DNA of 50,050 nucleotides from an uncultured Robiginitomaculum sp. (GCA_938010385.1 CALLVD010000015.1:1-50050); one strand, 5' to 3'; shown: positions 23,981-34,034, counted from the stretch's first letter. Translations and numbers: made by a program. The notes: generated by a model from the letters alone, not told the origin.

Positions 23981-26841
23981 GCCGCAGTCTCTTGCGTAGC
24001 GGCCTGCGGCTGCTGCGCGGCATCTGCCTGAAGATCTTCGACATCATTTTGACCCAGAACATCGGCAATGTCCTGCGCAAGGCGGCTGATCTCATTTGAG
24101 ACTTCACTGTTGTCCGGCTCTGCGGCTTGGACGGGCGGCGTGTTTGGCAAGGTGAAGGTGACAGTCGTGCCTTCACCCGGCTCGCTTTCCATCAGGAAGT
24201 TACCGCCATGCAGTTCAATCAACGACTTGGACAAAGCCAAGCCTAAGCCTGTGCCTTCGTGTTGCGTTGAATGCTTGCTTTCAATTTGTTCAAATGGCTT
24301 AGCCAAGCGCTCAATATTTTCTTTTGAAATGCCGATGCCGCTGTCATGGACTTTAACAATAATCCCGGATTGTTTTTCAATCGCTTCAACACGTACGGTG
24401 CCGCCTTCCGGCGTAAATTTAATCGCATTGGTAATCAGATTAAGCAGAACCTGCTTAACCGCACGCGGATCAGCTTCGATCTCGCGGGTTTCAATGTTTT
24501 CATAAATCAACTTCAATCGCCCGTCTTCCGCGCGGCCTCTGACGATTCTCAGAACCTGTGCAATCATATCATTGATTTGCAGCAGGTCAGTATTCAGAGT
24601 CATCTTACCGGCTTCAATCTTGGACATATCCAAAATATCGTTAATCAAAGACAGCAAATGCTGGCCCGAGAATAATATATCACTGACATATTCTTTGTAA
24701 CGCGGATCACCGAGCGGGCCGAACATTTCCTTTTTCATAATGTCAGAGAAACCGTTGATTGCGTTTAGCGGCGTGCGGAGCTCATGAGACATGTTAGCCA
24801 GAAAATCTGATTTGGATTGGTTGGCTTCTTCGGCGCGAATTTTTTCCTGCTCGTAATTTTCTGCCAATTCCATGATGCGGGTTTGTGATTTTTTTAAAAC
24901 ATCAACCGTATTGCGAAGGGCAATATCATTGTCGCGCAAATCGTTTTCGCGGGCGCGAATTTCGGTAATATCCGTACCGATACTGACCTGTCCGCCATCA
25001 GCTGTCGGAGCTTCGCTGTAACGAACCCAGCGGCCATCTTTCAGCTTAATCTCAATCTGGCCCTCCGCGTCTTGGGAGTCGTAGACTTCTTCAATAGCGT
25101 TATTACCGTGATGTTCGACGATATGATTTTCCAAGCCCATTTGCAGCTGACCCGGCTTAAATTTGAAAAAATCTTCAAACTTACCGTTCCACAAAACAAG
25201 TCGGCCCAGCTTGTCCCAAACGACAAATGAGTCTGTCATTGAATTCAACGCGTCAAAAAGGCGGGCTTCGGCCAGTTGCAATCGCGATTGCGCGCCGCGC
25301 TGCTCTGTAACATCAAGGGCGACGCCGACAATGACCATATCGCCGTTAACGCCGGCGCGATGGGATGTTTGCCCGCGGCATTGCAGAACTGACGGCAGAT
25401 GCGCAACTTGCACTTCCATATCAAATTCACCCTGCAGATGGGCGCGCCGCGCCGCGCTCAGCAGGCGTTCGCGGTCACCGGCGTGGAAAAGGGCTAAAAA
25501 CTGCGAGACCGCCAGGGACTGATCTTCGGCCGGAAGACCTAATACCCGCGCCAAGGAACTGCTGACGTAGACGGCGTTGTTTTTCAGATCAATTTCCCAG
25601 ACCCCGCCGCGCCCGCTTTCAACAGCAATACGAAAACGCTCTCTGGACACATCGGCCTCGCGCTGTGTTTCGCGCAGCTGTGCGAAATGTCTCAGCGCAT
25701 TGCGCAATAAAGCCATCAGAATAACAGCGGTTGTGATGAACAATACCGCAAAAGTAAGTTTATTATCGGGGACGCTGATGCCGCCGCCGTTCGGCGAGCC
25801 GATGAGTTTTAAATCTGTGTGCTGAACGCTCGCGCCGGTGACAGGTAAGCCGCCTGTATTTCCGATGGCCGTGCCGCCCCCGCTCATCAATGCATTGATT
25901 TGGCCGGCGTCCAGTGAAAATGCGTCGGCTATCCCGTCGCGGGCAATTGTGCCCGATCCGTCAATGACGTTGCGCCCGCGATCAACAAGAGCCGTGCGGC
26001 CTTCCATGTTGTCCATCCCAATGAAGCTGCCCGGCGCGAGCATGGTCAGCACGAACGCATCACCGACAGAGCGGACAATGACAGGATTGGCGACGCCGGC
26101 ATTGCTCATGACCGCTGTAATGCGAATGCCGCTTTGCGGAAAGTTTTGCAACGACACGGTTCTGAAAGCCGAGCCGTTGCCGTTTTTGGAGGCGATGACT
26201 TTCCCGCTCGCATCCATCATAGCGACCTGCGTGACGCCGGGTCCGCGCGCGACATTGGCGACAGTTTGCCCGGCCGCCCCCCGAAGCGCAATCGCAGTAT
26301 CTATCCAGCGGACGGCCATGCCGATGCGTTCTGACACAGCTTTACTTTCCGCGGCGGCCGATTGGACAGCAACGCCTTGGGACAGGGCCGCTTCGGATTG
26401 GTTGGCGCGGTAAACAGCCAGAGCTGACATCAAGATAAAGAAAATCAAAAAAGCAAAAACCAAAAGCTTGCTGTTCCGGCCGGTCAGAGACGTGTCGTCA
26501 TCAAGCCCGGTTTGCGGCGTTTCGCCGATTAAACGATCTGAGAGACGGCGCTTGGCTTTTGGCTGCACTTGCGCCGCAGCTGCGGGCATTCCGGGTCTCG
26601 CCATCGACGATTCAGGCGCTGATGCAGGTCTTGCATGAGCTTGCTGCGCTGCCTGAGGCCGGGCACGGGGCGGGGCAGGCGCAGCAGGCGGCGGGGACGG
26701 TTGAGCGGGCGTGCCGGGCATAGGCGGCGGCGGCGGCATTCTACCGACGGCTTGATGAGCGGCCGGCGGGTTTTGAGGGCGCGGCGCGGCATACGGCGCA
26801 CCGTTTGTCACTTGGCCTCCGATACCGTATGAATTTGCCAT
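23977..26841 (-). CDS. PAS-containing PleC/DivJ-like histidine kinase with proline-rich N-terminus
   Basis: 954 residues. The first ~95 are cytosolic and disordered, rich in Pro, Ala and Gln. TM1 is about 126-144, a ~215-residue periplasmic domain follows, and TM2 is about 362-380. Then come two PAS domains (RFRIAVESGRGGVWEIDL; LFDALNSMTDSFVVWDKLGRLVLWN), a coiled coil, HisKA with FLANMSHELRTPLNAINGFSDIMKKEMFGPLGDPRY, and HATPase (NLITNAIKFTPEGG, GTGLGLALS). This HisKA wording is typical of PleC/DivJ-class cell-cycle kinases. No receiver domain, so it must signal to a partner elsewhere. The ATG at 26841 is preferred over a GTG seven codons upstream. Confidence 0.88.
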   Translation of the reverse strand: MANSYGIGGQVTNGAPYAAPRPQNPPAAHQAVGRMPPPPPMPGTPAQPSPPPAAPAPPRARPQAAQQAHARPASAPESSMARPGMPAAAAQVQPKAKRRLSDRLIGETPQTGLDDDTSLTGRNSKLLVFAFLIFFILMSALAVYRANQSEAALSQGVAVQSAAAESKAVSERIGMAVRWIDTAIALRGAAGQTVANVARGPGVTQVAMMDASGKVIASKNGNGSAFRTVSLQNFPQSGIRITAVMSNAGVANPVIVRSVGDAFVLTMLAPGSFIGMDNMEGRTALVDRGRNVIDGSGTIARDGIADAFSLDAGQINALMSGGGTAIGNTGGLPVTGASVQHTDLKLIGSPNGGGISVPDNKLTFAVLFITTAVILMALLRNALRHFAQLRETQREADVSRERFRIAVESGRGGVWEIDLKNNAVYVSSSLARVLGLPAEDQSLAVSQFLALFHAGDRERLLSAARRAHLQGEFDMEVQVAHLPSVLQCRGQTSHRAGVNGDMVIVGVALDVTEQRGAQSRLQLAEARLFDALNSMTDSFVVWDKLGRLVLWNGKFEDFFKFKPGQLQMGLENHIVEHHGNNAIEEVYDSQDAEGQIEIKLKDGRWVRYSEAPTADGGQVSIGTDITEIRARENDLRDNDIALRNTVDVLKKSQTRIMELAENYEQEKIRAEEANQSKSDFLANMSHELRTPLNAINGFSDIMKKEMFGPLGDPRYKEYVSDILFSGQHLLSLINDILDMSKIEAGKMTLNTDLLQINDMIAQVLRIVRGRAEDGRLKLIYENIETREIEADPRAVKQVLLNLITNAIKFTPEGGTVRVEAIEKQSGIIVKVHDSGIGISKENIERLAKPFEQIESKHSTQHEGTGLGLALSKSLIELHGGNFLMESEPGEGTTVTFTLPNTPPVQAAEPDNSEVSNEISRLAQDIADVLGQNDVEDLQADAAQQPQAATQETAA

Positions 26842-26909
26842 AAACCTGTCCCGCCGAATCACTTAAGAATCTAGCCTGCAAAGGTTAATAATGTCGAGCG
26901 TTTATAGGT

Positions 26910-27665
26910 TTATGAGGGGTTAAGGCTGTGCGCCGACAATCCGCGTATCGGTTCAATACGCGGCTGCCCGAAGAGGTAGCCCTGCGCGGCGTCAAAACCG
27001 AGAGATTTGGCGAAGGCTATGGCCGCCTCGTCTTCGATACCTTCGGCTATCGTTTTTACGCCCAGCGGCTCTCTCAAAGCTAGAATTGCTTTTAAAATTG
27101 TCAGGTCGCGCTCATTTTTCATAGCCGCCTGAACAAACTCTCCGTCCAGCTTCAGCCAGTCTGTTTCAAAGGCTCTGAGATAGCGGATGGACGCCGCGCC
27201 CGCGCCGACATCGTCCAAGCAAACAGAATGCCCCCGTTGGCGCAGTTTTTTTAATATTTGGTTGGCGACTGTCAGTTCATGCAGGTTCCATGTTTCCGTA
27301 AGCTCCAACACTAATCTGTCGGGACCGGCCTTGAGTTGGTCCAGCGTGCTGAACAGTAAATGCTCAAATGTCGGATCATCCATAGACGCGCCCGAAATAT
27401 TGACGGCAATGGGCTTTCTGCGGCGATCCATGTTCAGGGTTTTTACGGCATGTTCCATCATGGAAATATCCAGCGCCGCAATGGCGCCGCTAATCTCGGC
27501 AGGGCGCAGCAGGCCTGTCAGCTCAACATCCGTGTCAAAGCGCACCAACCATTCGTCATGCAGAGTTTCACGCGAATCGATATCGACGACGGCTTGAGCC
27601 GCAATATTAAACTTGCGTTCTTCGACATGTTGCCGAAACCCGGCATATGTTTTGGGGTCTTGCAT
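26910..27665 (-). CDS. stand-alone EAL-domain cyclic-di-GMP phosphodiesterase
   Basis: 251 residues made almost only of an EAL domain. Motifs present: EWLVRF in place of EAL (catalytic Glu kept), VNISG (Asn), LELTET (Glu), CLDDVGAG (DD pair), LKLDG (Lys), AEGIED (Glu) and AAQGYLFGQP (Gln). All metal and catalytic residues appear retained, so hydrolysis of c-di-GMP is likely. It has no membrane segment or sensor domain. It starts 5 bp after the pepN stop and lies 68 bp before the kinase gene, so the three probably form one transcript. Confidence 0.88.
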   Translation of the reverse strand: MQDPKTYAGFRQHVEERKFNIAAQAVVDIDSRETLHDEWLVRFDTDVELTGLLRPAEISGAIAALDISMMEHAVKTLNMDRRRKPIAVNISGASMDDPTFEHLLFSTLDQLKAGPDRLVLELTETWNLHELTVANQILKKLRQRGHSVCLDDVGAGAASIRYLRAFETDWLKLDGEFVQAAMKNERDLTILKAILALREPLGVKTIAEGIEDEAAIAFAKSLGFDAAQGYLFGQPRIEPIRGLSAHSLNPS

Positions 27666-27670
27666 GGCGG

Positions 27671-30280
27671 TTAGGCTCCCAAAGCCTTGCCGGCGATTTC
27701 CAGCACGTTTTTAGACGGCTTGGACTTTATCACGCGGCGCAGCTGCGCTTTGATAAGATCCTGACGCGCCGTATCCAAGCGCGGCCAGATTTCAAAAACC
27801 CCCAGAAGACGCGCCGCAACGCCGGGATTGCGGCTGTCCATATCCATGACGCGGTCGGTGAAAAATTCGTATCCGCTGCCGTCTGCGGCGTGAAAGGTCT
27901 TGGGGTTGCCCATAGCAAAGCCGCCGACCAGCGCGCGCACGCGGTTAGGATTATTGGCCTGATAAGCCGCATGATCAAGCAGTGAGGCGATAACGGACAG
28001 GCTTTTGGGGCGACTGTCATAGGCGCGGACTGAGAACCATTTATCGACAACGAGCGGATTATCTTTCCATTTTTCGAAAAACTGCTCTGCGGCGACGTCG
28101 CCTTCACTGCCGGGCATGTGGAGCAAAGTCATCAGGGCGGAAATTTCATCCGTCATATTCGTCGCCGTTTCAAACTGCGCTTTAGCCTGCAGTTTAGTCT
28201 CATACCGGCCTTGGCTTGCCAAAACGGAGAGGGCCGCATTGCGCAGAGCTCTTTTACCGGCGGAGGCCGCATCCGGGCTGAAGGCGTCACCGGATTTCAA
28301 ATCTGTGTAGGCGCGTTCCAGCGGCGCACGGCATTCATCAGCAATGGCTCGGCGCACCAGGGCGATAGCCTCAAAAATAGCGACCGGATCAGCCTTGTCC
28401 ATTTGTTGTAAAATCTCTCCCGTGCCGGGCAGGCTCAGAGCCAGCGCTTTAAATCCGGGGTCAATATCAGAATTGGACAGGGTAGATTTTAAGGCGCGAA
28501 CGTAGCCGCGCAGCGCCGGATTGGCCTGCGGAACATCACCGCTTTGAATGGCCTGCGCCAAATCGGCAAGCAGGCCTCGCACAAGGCTTTGCCCCGCTTC
28601 CCACCGGTTGAACAAGTCATCGTCATGGGCCATTTGCAAAACGGCATCGGCGGCCGGCCGATCATAGTTTAAGCGAACAGGCGCGCTGAAGTTTTTTAAA
28701 ATTGAAAGGGCCGGGCGCGATTTTACATTATCGATCGTGACTGATGAAGACGCTTCAGATAATTCAAAAATCTGCGCGGCGTAATTTGTGCCGTCAGGAC
28801 TGATCAGCCCCAGTTTTATCGGAATTAAAAGCGGCCGCTTTTTCGTCTGCCCTTGGGTCGGGGGCGTGCGCTGCGACAGGTCAATCCTGAAGGTTTGAGC
28901 GTTTTTATCGTAGTGCGTTTTCACGGTAACTTCCGGCGTGCCCGCTTGGGAATACCAGAGCATAAACTGTGTTAGATCGCGGCCTGTCGCGGTCTGAAAA
29001 CATTCGATAAACTGCTCAACTGTTGCGGCTGTTCCGTCCAAAGTTTCAAAATATAAATCACAGCCTTTGCGAAAATCCTTCGGGCCTAAAATCGTCGCAA
29101 GCATGCGAATAATTTCTGCGCCTTTTTCATAAATTGTGGCCGTGTAGAAATTATCAATTTTCATATAAGCTTCGGGGCGCACGGGATGGGCGAGCGGACC
29201 GGCATCTTCCGGAAATTGCCGGGCGCGCAATGCTTTAACATCTTTGATGCGTTGAAGGGGTGCGCCGCGTTCATGGGCGGAAAATTCCTGGTCACGGTAG
29301 ACTGTAAACCCTTCTTTAAGGCAGAGCTGAAACCAATCGCGGCAGGTGATACGATTGCCGGTCCAGTTGTGAAAATATTCATGGGCGACAACGGATTCAA
29401 TCCGCTCGAAATTCATATCTGTGGCCGATTCACCGTCGGCCAAGAGCAGGGCAGAGTTAAAGATATTCAGCCCCTTATTTTCCATAGCGCCGAAGTTAAA
29501 GTCGCGCACCGCGACAATCATAAACCGGTCCAAATCATATTCGCGCCCGAACGCCTCTTCGTCCCATTTCATCGAGCGTTTCAGCGCGTCCATGGCGTAT
29601 AGCGCGCGCGGCGCATCACCGGGGTCAACAAAGATTTCAAGCGGAATTTCGCGGCCGCTCACAGTCGTAAAGCTGTCGTCAATCCTGTCAAACTGTCCGG
29701 CGACCAAGGCGAATAAATAGCACGGCTTGGGAAAGGGATCATCCCATACGGCGAAATGTCGTCCGCCCGGTAAATCGCCGCTATCTGTCAAATTGCCATT
29801 GGCGAGCAGGGTCGGATAGTCCTTTTTATTGCCTTCGATGCGAACAGTATAGACAGACAGGACATCAGGACGGTCCGGAAAATATGTGATGCGCCGAAAC
29901 CCTTCTGCCTCGCACTGCGTGCAAAACCGTCCGCCGGATACATAGAGGCCCATGAGCTGCGTATTGTCTTTCGGCGCGCAGCGCGTCACGATTTTGACGG
30001 TAAATGCGTCCGGCAGGCCGGTCAGCGTCAGATGGGTCTGCGTCAGCTTATACCGGCTGCGGAGAAGGCTTTTCCCGTCAAGCTCCACACTGACCAAAGC
30101 AATGTCTTCACCGTTAAGAGACCAATCAGACGCATCGCCTGTGCGGCGCACGGACAGAGTCGATGTGACGGTCGTTTTTGCCGGATCTAAATCGAAATCC
30201 AGATGCACGCTCTCAATGCTGAAATCGGGGGCTTTATAGTCGGAAAGAAGGGTCGGCATCGGGGCTGTATCTGTGCGCAT
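27671..30280 (-). CDS. pepN: aminopeptidase N (M1 family)
   Basis: Zinc metallopeptidase removing N-terminal residues from peptides in the cytoplasm. 869 residues from the ATG at 30280, which has an AGGA Shine-Dalgarno; a TTG 13 codons upstream is less likely. Exopeptidase motif FGAMENKGLNIFN, zinc site HEYFHNWTGNRITCRDW with the distal Glu in LKEGFTVYRDQEF, and a C-terminal all-helical domain are present, as in the E. coli-type PepN subfamily. The EAL gene follows directly. Confidence 0.95.
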   Translation of the reverse strand: MRTDTAPMPTLLSDYKAPDFSIESVHLDFDLDPAKTTVTSTLSVRRTGDASDWSLNGEDIALVSVELDGKSLLRSRYKLTQTHLTLTGLPDAFTVKIVTRCAPKDNTQLMGLYVSGGRFCTQCEAEGFRRITYFPDRPDVLSVYTVRIEGNKKDYPTLLANGNLTDSGDLPGGRHFAVWDDPFPKPCYLFALVAGQFDRIDDSFTTVSGREIPLEIFVDPGDAPRALYAMDALKRSMKWDEEAFGREYDLDRFMIVAVRDFNFGAMENKGLNIFNSALLLADGESATDMNFERIESVVAHEYFHNWTGNRITCRDWFQLCLKEGFTVYRDQEFSAHERGAPLQRIKDVKALRARQFPEDAGPLAHPVRPEAYMKIDNFYTATIYEKGAEIIRMLATILGPKDFRKGCDLYFETLDGTAATVEQFIECFQTATGRDLTQFMLWYSQAGTPEVTVKTHYDKNAQTFRIDLSQRTPPTQGQTKKRPLLIPIKLGLISPDGTNYAAQIFELSEASSSVTIDNVKSRPALSILKNFSAPVRLNYDRPAADAVLQMAHDDDLFNRWEAGQSLVRGLLADLAQAIQSGDVPQANPALRGYVRALKSTLSNSDIDPGFKALALSLPGTGEILQQMDKADPVAIFEAIALVRRAIADECRAPLERAYTDLKSGDAFSPDAASAGKRALRNAALSVLASQGRYETKLQAKAQFETATNMTDEISALMTLLHMPGSEGDVAAEQFFEKWKDNPLVVDKWFSVRAYDSRPKSLSVIASLLDHAAYQANNPNRVRALVGGFAMGNPKTFHAADGSGYEFFTDRVMDMDSRNPGVAARLLGVFEIWPRLDTARQDLIKAQLRRVIKSKPSKNVLEIAGKALGA

Positions 30281-30437
30281 ATCGGAATCCTGTTCTATAT
30301 TGCCGTCAGACTCGCCCAAGCTTTGGCAAAAGGCAAGGCGACATTGCGCGGGCGTCTGCCTAATCTTGGTTTAAGGGGTGGACTTTTGCCCTGTTTGCGT
30401 TAGGTGACGCGCGACCTTTAATAAAAAGACATTCCCT

Positions 30438-32312
30438 ATGACCCAAGATATTCAAACGCTGCGTAATGTGGCTATTGTCGCTCACGTTGACCACGGCAAA
30501 ACGACCCTCGTTGATAAGCTGCTCCGTCAATCCGGAACGCTGGATGAACGCGGCGAGCGCGAAGAGCGCGTCATGGACAGTAATGATATTGAAAAAGAAC
30601 GCGGCATTACCATTCTCGCTAAGAACACGGCAATTAAATGGACAGCGCCGGACGGCACAGAATGGCGCATTAATATTGTCGATACGCCGGGACATGCGGA
30701 TTTCGGCGGCGAAGTTGAGCGAGTGCTCTCTATGGTCGACTCTGTCGTCCTGCTTGTTGATGCCGTTGAAGGCCCGATGCCGCAAACGACATTCGTGACG
30801 AAAAAGGCGCTCGCGCAAGGCCTCAAGCCGATTGTTGTTGTTAACAAAGTCGATCGCAACGGCGCGCGTCCTGATTGGGCGGTTGACCAGACGTTTGATT
30901 TGTTTGACCGCTTGGGCGCTGATGAAGACCAGCTGGATTTTCCGACTGTGTTTGCGTCCGCCCTTAACGGCTGGGCCAGCCATGACAGCGAAGCCGTGAG
31001 CGGCGAAAATATGCAGCCTTTGTTTGAAACTATTGTCAAGCATGCCCCCGTTCCGAATGTTGACCCGGACGGCCCGACGCAGGTTCAGGTCTCAGCCCTG
31101 GATTACAACAGCTATACCGGCGTTATCGGCATCGGCCGGGTGACGCGCGGATCGTTGTCGCGCAATCAACAGGTTGTTGTCGCATCGCCGGACGGCACCA
31201 CGCGCCGCGCCAAAGTTTTGCAGCCTTACGGCTTTATGGGACTGGAACGTTTGGAAATGGACAGCGTGTCTGCCGGCGATATTGTGGCGTTTACCGGTAT
31301 TGATAAGCTTGGCATTTCCGACATGATCTGCGACCCGGACCATGTTGATATGCTGCCGGCGCTGTCTGTTGATGAGCCGACAATCTCTATGACGTTCCAA
31401 GTCAATGACAGCCCGTTTGCCGGCCGCGAAGGTAAATTTGTCACCTCGCGCAATATTAACGACCGCCTTGAAAAGGAGCTGATCTCTAATGTCGCCCTGC
31501 GCGTGCAGCAGCTTGATGAAGCCGATAAGTTTCGCGTCTCAGGCCGCGGCGAGCTGCACCTGTCTATCCTGATTGAAAACATGCGCCGTGAAGGCTTTGA
31601 GCTCGGTATTTCGCGCCCGCAGGTTATCAATAAAGAAATTGACGGCGTGACATGCGAGCCGTGGGAAACCCTGACCGTTGACGTTGAAGAAGAGCATCAG
31701 GGCGGCGTGATGGAAAAGCTTGGCGAGCGAAAGGGCATGATGCAAAACATGATCCCCGACGGCGCCGGCCGCGTGCGTTTGGACTATGAGATTCCGACGC
31801 GCGGCCTGATTGGCTTTCGGTCTGAATTTATGACGCTGACGTCCGGCTCCGGCCTGATGTATCACAATTTTGATCGCTACGCGCCGCGCACAAAATCCGG
31901 CATTGGCAAGCGCATGAAAGGCGTTTTGATTGCCAAAGAAACCGGTAAGGCTTTGGCCTTTGCGCTGTTTAATTTGCAGGAACGCGGCAAGCTGTTCATC
32001 GGCCATGCGACAGAAGTTTATGAAGGCATGATTGTCGGCATTAACGCGCGTGAAAATGATCTGGTCGTGAATGTCCTTAAGGGTAAGCAGCTGACCAATG
32101 TTCGGGCGTCCGGCACGGACGAGGCAGTGACTTTGGTGACGCCGCAGCAAATCACGCTTGAAAGCGCGCTCGAGTTTATCAATGACGACGAGCTGGTCGA
32201 AGTCACGCCGGAGAGCATTCGCATCCGCAAGCGTTACCTGTCCGAAACGCAGCGCAAGAAAGAAAGCCGCAAGCAAGAAGCGCTCGACGCTGAAGCTGAA
32301 GCGCGCGGATAA
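30438..32312 (+). CDS. typA: ribosome-associated GTPase TypA/BipA
   Basis: 624-residue translational GTPase involved in ribosome assembly and stress adaptation. G1 is AHVDHGKTTLVDKLL (P-loop), then ERGITILAKNTA (G2), DTPGHADFGGEVERV (G3) and VVNKVDRNGARPDW (G4). Domain II follows from ~205, the EF-G-like domains III/V contain EIPTRGLIGFRSEF, and the C-terminal TypA-specific domain ends with RIRKRYLSETQRKKESR. Full length. It is divergent from pepN and ends before a strong terminator. Confidence 0.97.
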   Translation: MTQDIQTLRNVAIVAHVDHGKTTLVDKLLRQSGTLDERGEREERVMDSNDIEKERGITILAKNTAIKWTAPDGTEWRINIVDTPGHADFGGEVERVLSMVDSVVLLVDAVEGPMPQTTFVTKKALAQGLKPIVVVNKVDRNGARPDWAVDQTFDLFDRLGADEDQLDFPTVFASALNGWASHDSEAVSGENMQPLFETIVKHAPVPNVDPDGPTQVQVSALDYNSYTGVIGIGRVTRGSLSRNQQVVVASPDGTTRRAKVLQPYGFMGLERLEMDSVSAGDIVAFTGIDKLGISDMICDPDHVDMLPALSVDEPTISMTFQVNDSPFAGREGKFVTSRNINDRLEKELISNVALRVQQLDEADKFRVSGRGELHLSILIENMRREGFELGISRPQVINKEIDGVTCEPWETLTVDVEEEHQGGVMEKLGERKGMMQNMIPDGAGRVRLDYEIPTRGLIGFRSEFMTLTSGSGLMYHNFDRYAPRTKSGIGKRMKGVLIAKETGKALAFALFNLQERGKLFIGHATEVYEGMIVGINARENDLVVNVLKGKQLTNVRASGTDEAVTLVTPQQITLESALEFINDDELVEVTPESIRIRKRYLSETQRKKESRKQEALDAEAEARG

Positions 32313-32338
32313 GGCGCGGCGTCAGATTTAAAGAAAAA

Positions 32339-32364
32339 GCCTCGCAGTTTTGCGGGGCTTTTTT
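32339..32364. terminator. rho-independent terminator after typA
   Basis: GCCTCGCA (32339-32346) pairs with TGCGGGGC (32351-32358) around a GTTT loop (one G-U pair), followed by six T at 32359-32364. An A-rich stretch on the left (32331-32338) gives the minus strand a T-run too, so it can serve both typA and the convergent exporter gene. Confidence 0.9.
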
Positions 32365-33004
32365 ATACAGTTTTCTGCGCAAAACCTGCGTGCAAAATGA
32401 AGATTGCGGTCGCCAAAATAACGAGGCCCATAAACAGATTTATCCCGAAGGCTGCACGTCCGCCTGATAATAACCGGTTCACTGTGCTGCCCATAAGCGC
32501 CCATAAAATATTGCCGATTAAGCCGGCAAAATTGAAAAGCAGGACGATGATAACAATGCGCATGACGATGTTATCATGGATGCCGATATAGGCCGTCGCT
32601 GCACCAAAGGCAAAAATCAAGCCTTTTGGATTTACCCATTGAAAGGCGATGGCTTCAAAAAAGCCCATCGGTTTTTTTACCGGCGCAGGGACATCCCCCG
32701 CAGCCGTCGTTTTGGGTTTAAAAGCATCTTTAAAATAGCCGATTGCCAGCCATGTCAGCCACGCCGCCCCCGCCAATGTTACGATTGTTAAGGTCGCCGG
32801 AAACTGCTCTACAAGTGTCCCGAGGCCTAAAATAGCCGCTGCCAGCACCAAGGCAAAGCCAATCATGACGCCGGCAATATAGGGAATGCACCGGCGAAAC
32901 CCATAACTTATCCCCATAGACATCAGGATAATATTATTCGGCCCCGGCGTCAGGCTGCCGACAAGGTTAAAGGCGATTAAGCTGCTGACTAAGGTCCAAT
33001 CCAT
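32363..33004 (-). CDS. LysE/RhtB-family amino-acid exporter
   Basis: 213-residue inner-membrane transporter with about six hydrophobic helices. The family signature is at the N-terminus (FNLVGSLTPGPNNIILMSMGISYGFRRCIPYIAGVMIGF), and FQWVNPKGLIFAFGA is the second conserved motif. It probably exports an amino acid or related metabolite, substrate unknown. It starts 6 bp after the small membrane protein gene upstream, so they form an operon. Confidence 0.9.
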   Translation of the reverse strand: MDWTLVSSLIAFNLVGSLTPGPNNIILMSMGISYGFRRCIPYIAGVMIGFALVLAAAILGLGTLVEQFPATLTIVTLAGAAWLTWLAIGYFKDAFKPKTTAAGDVPAPVKKPMGFFEAIAFQWVNPKGLIFAFGAATAYIGIHDNIVMRIVIIVLLFNFAGLIGNILWALMGSTVNRLLSGGRAAFGINLFMGLVILATAIFILHAGFAQKTV

Positions 33005-33010
33005 AGCCGT

Positions 33011-33346
33011 TTACGCTTTGCGTCCAAGCAGCACTTCCCAAACGTCCCCGCGGCTTCTGATTAACAGCCAAAGGATATAAAGAAGCGGGATAATGTTGCC
33101 CAAACACAACATGCTGATAATCAAAATCAAAGCTTTGAAACTTGCGCCGTCCCGATAAACAATCCAGCCTGCCAAAATTAAAAACCCGATATATAAATCG
33201 GCTAAAACCATCTTTACACCCGGCGCCTTTGCCGCGTCTAAGATATTGGCCAGTTCCGCAGACAGGCCGGCGCCGGTGACGGATACCCAAATTGACATAC
33301 CGATGAAAATCGCAGTCAAGGCGGCGATATAGACAGTCGCTTTCAT
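33011..33346 (-). CDS. small membrane protein, DUF1475-like
   Basis: 111 residues with three to four hydrophobic helices: VYIAALTAIFIGMSIWVSV, VLADLYIGFLILAGWIVYRD, and LILIISMLCLGNIIPLLYILWLL. The D-x-Y-x-G-F-x-x-x-x-x-W-I/V-x-Y-R-D and LGNI motifs resemble DUF1475, a membrane family without known function. Coexpressed with the LysE-type exporter downstream. Confidence 0.7.
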   Translation of the reverse strand: MKATVYIAALTAIFIGMSIWVSVTGAGLSAELANILDAAKAPGVKMVLADLYIGFLILAGWIVYRDGASFKALILIISMLCLGNIIPLLYILWLLIRSRGDVWEVLLGRKA

Positions 33347-33473
33347 AAATACCCTATAATCGTTTTTGCTGTTATTGCGCTTCGCTGAGTTTGATTGCGG
33401 TAAACGCCGCTCGTGGTGAGCCTGCGTATTTTTCAGTCGGCGCGCGTTTATCCTGCCGTCCGGGGGCGGATAT

Positions 33474-33887
33474 TTAGGTCGTAATTTTCAACGGCGGGCG
33501 TGAATAGCCCCATATTGTTGCTGCTGACCTTATCAAATCCGACTCTTCGCGGTGATATTCTTTATCACTTACGGAAATTGCGATCATAGAATCGTAAGTG
33601 TTTTCTCTCAGGACGTCGTCTGTGATACGGGTCAAGGCTTTCAAGATGACGGTATTACGTCCGCGGCCCGCCATTTTTTCCAAGATAAGCGGCTTGTTTG
33701 TCTCAAACCAATCTTTGGCATCTGCCTCGCTGAACTCGGCATCGCAAATCTCTGCCAAGCCGACAGCTTGGCGGCTGAACTCGTTCATTTCTGTTTCGAG
33801 AATTTTCTCATCAATAATGACCGAGATTGCCAGCACGTGCAGCACATCGTTAAAGACGGATTGATCAGTTTTTGGCGATTTTAACAT
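33474..33887 (-). CDS. TerB-like helical protein
   Basis: 137 soluble residues predicted all-helical: VFNDVLHVLAISVIIDEKILETEMNEFSRQ at the start and a matching YDSMIAISVSDKEYHREESDLIRSAATIWGYS near the end. The repeated I-S-V-x-D-x-x-x-x-x-E-x pattern resembles the acidic metal-binding helices of the TerB/tellurite-resistance-like fold. Function not known. Monocistronic on the minus strand, divergent from the antiporter gene. Confidence 0.65.
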   Translation of the reverse strand: MLKSPKTDQSVFNDVLHVLAISVIIDEKILETEMNEFSRQAVGLAEICDAEFSEADAKDWFETNKPLILEKMAGRGRNTVILKALTRITDDVLRENTYDSMIAISVSDKEYHREESDLIRSAATIWGYSRPPLKITT

Positions 33888-34034
33888 GTGCCCCTCAAAT
33901 TTCTGCGCGCCCGCTCACGCACCATATTACATGAATGCAGCTTATGCTCAAGCACATGCCTTATTATATGAGGGCTTAACAGCGCGCCGGGATTACCCTA
34001 CACCAAGACCCAAAGTTTCGTCTGAGGGGACCCT

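Noticed and set aside
31539-32276. 245-codon minus-strand frame
   Set aside because: Antisense shadow of typA, which is fully conserved over this span.
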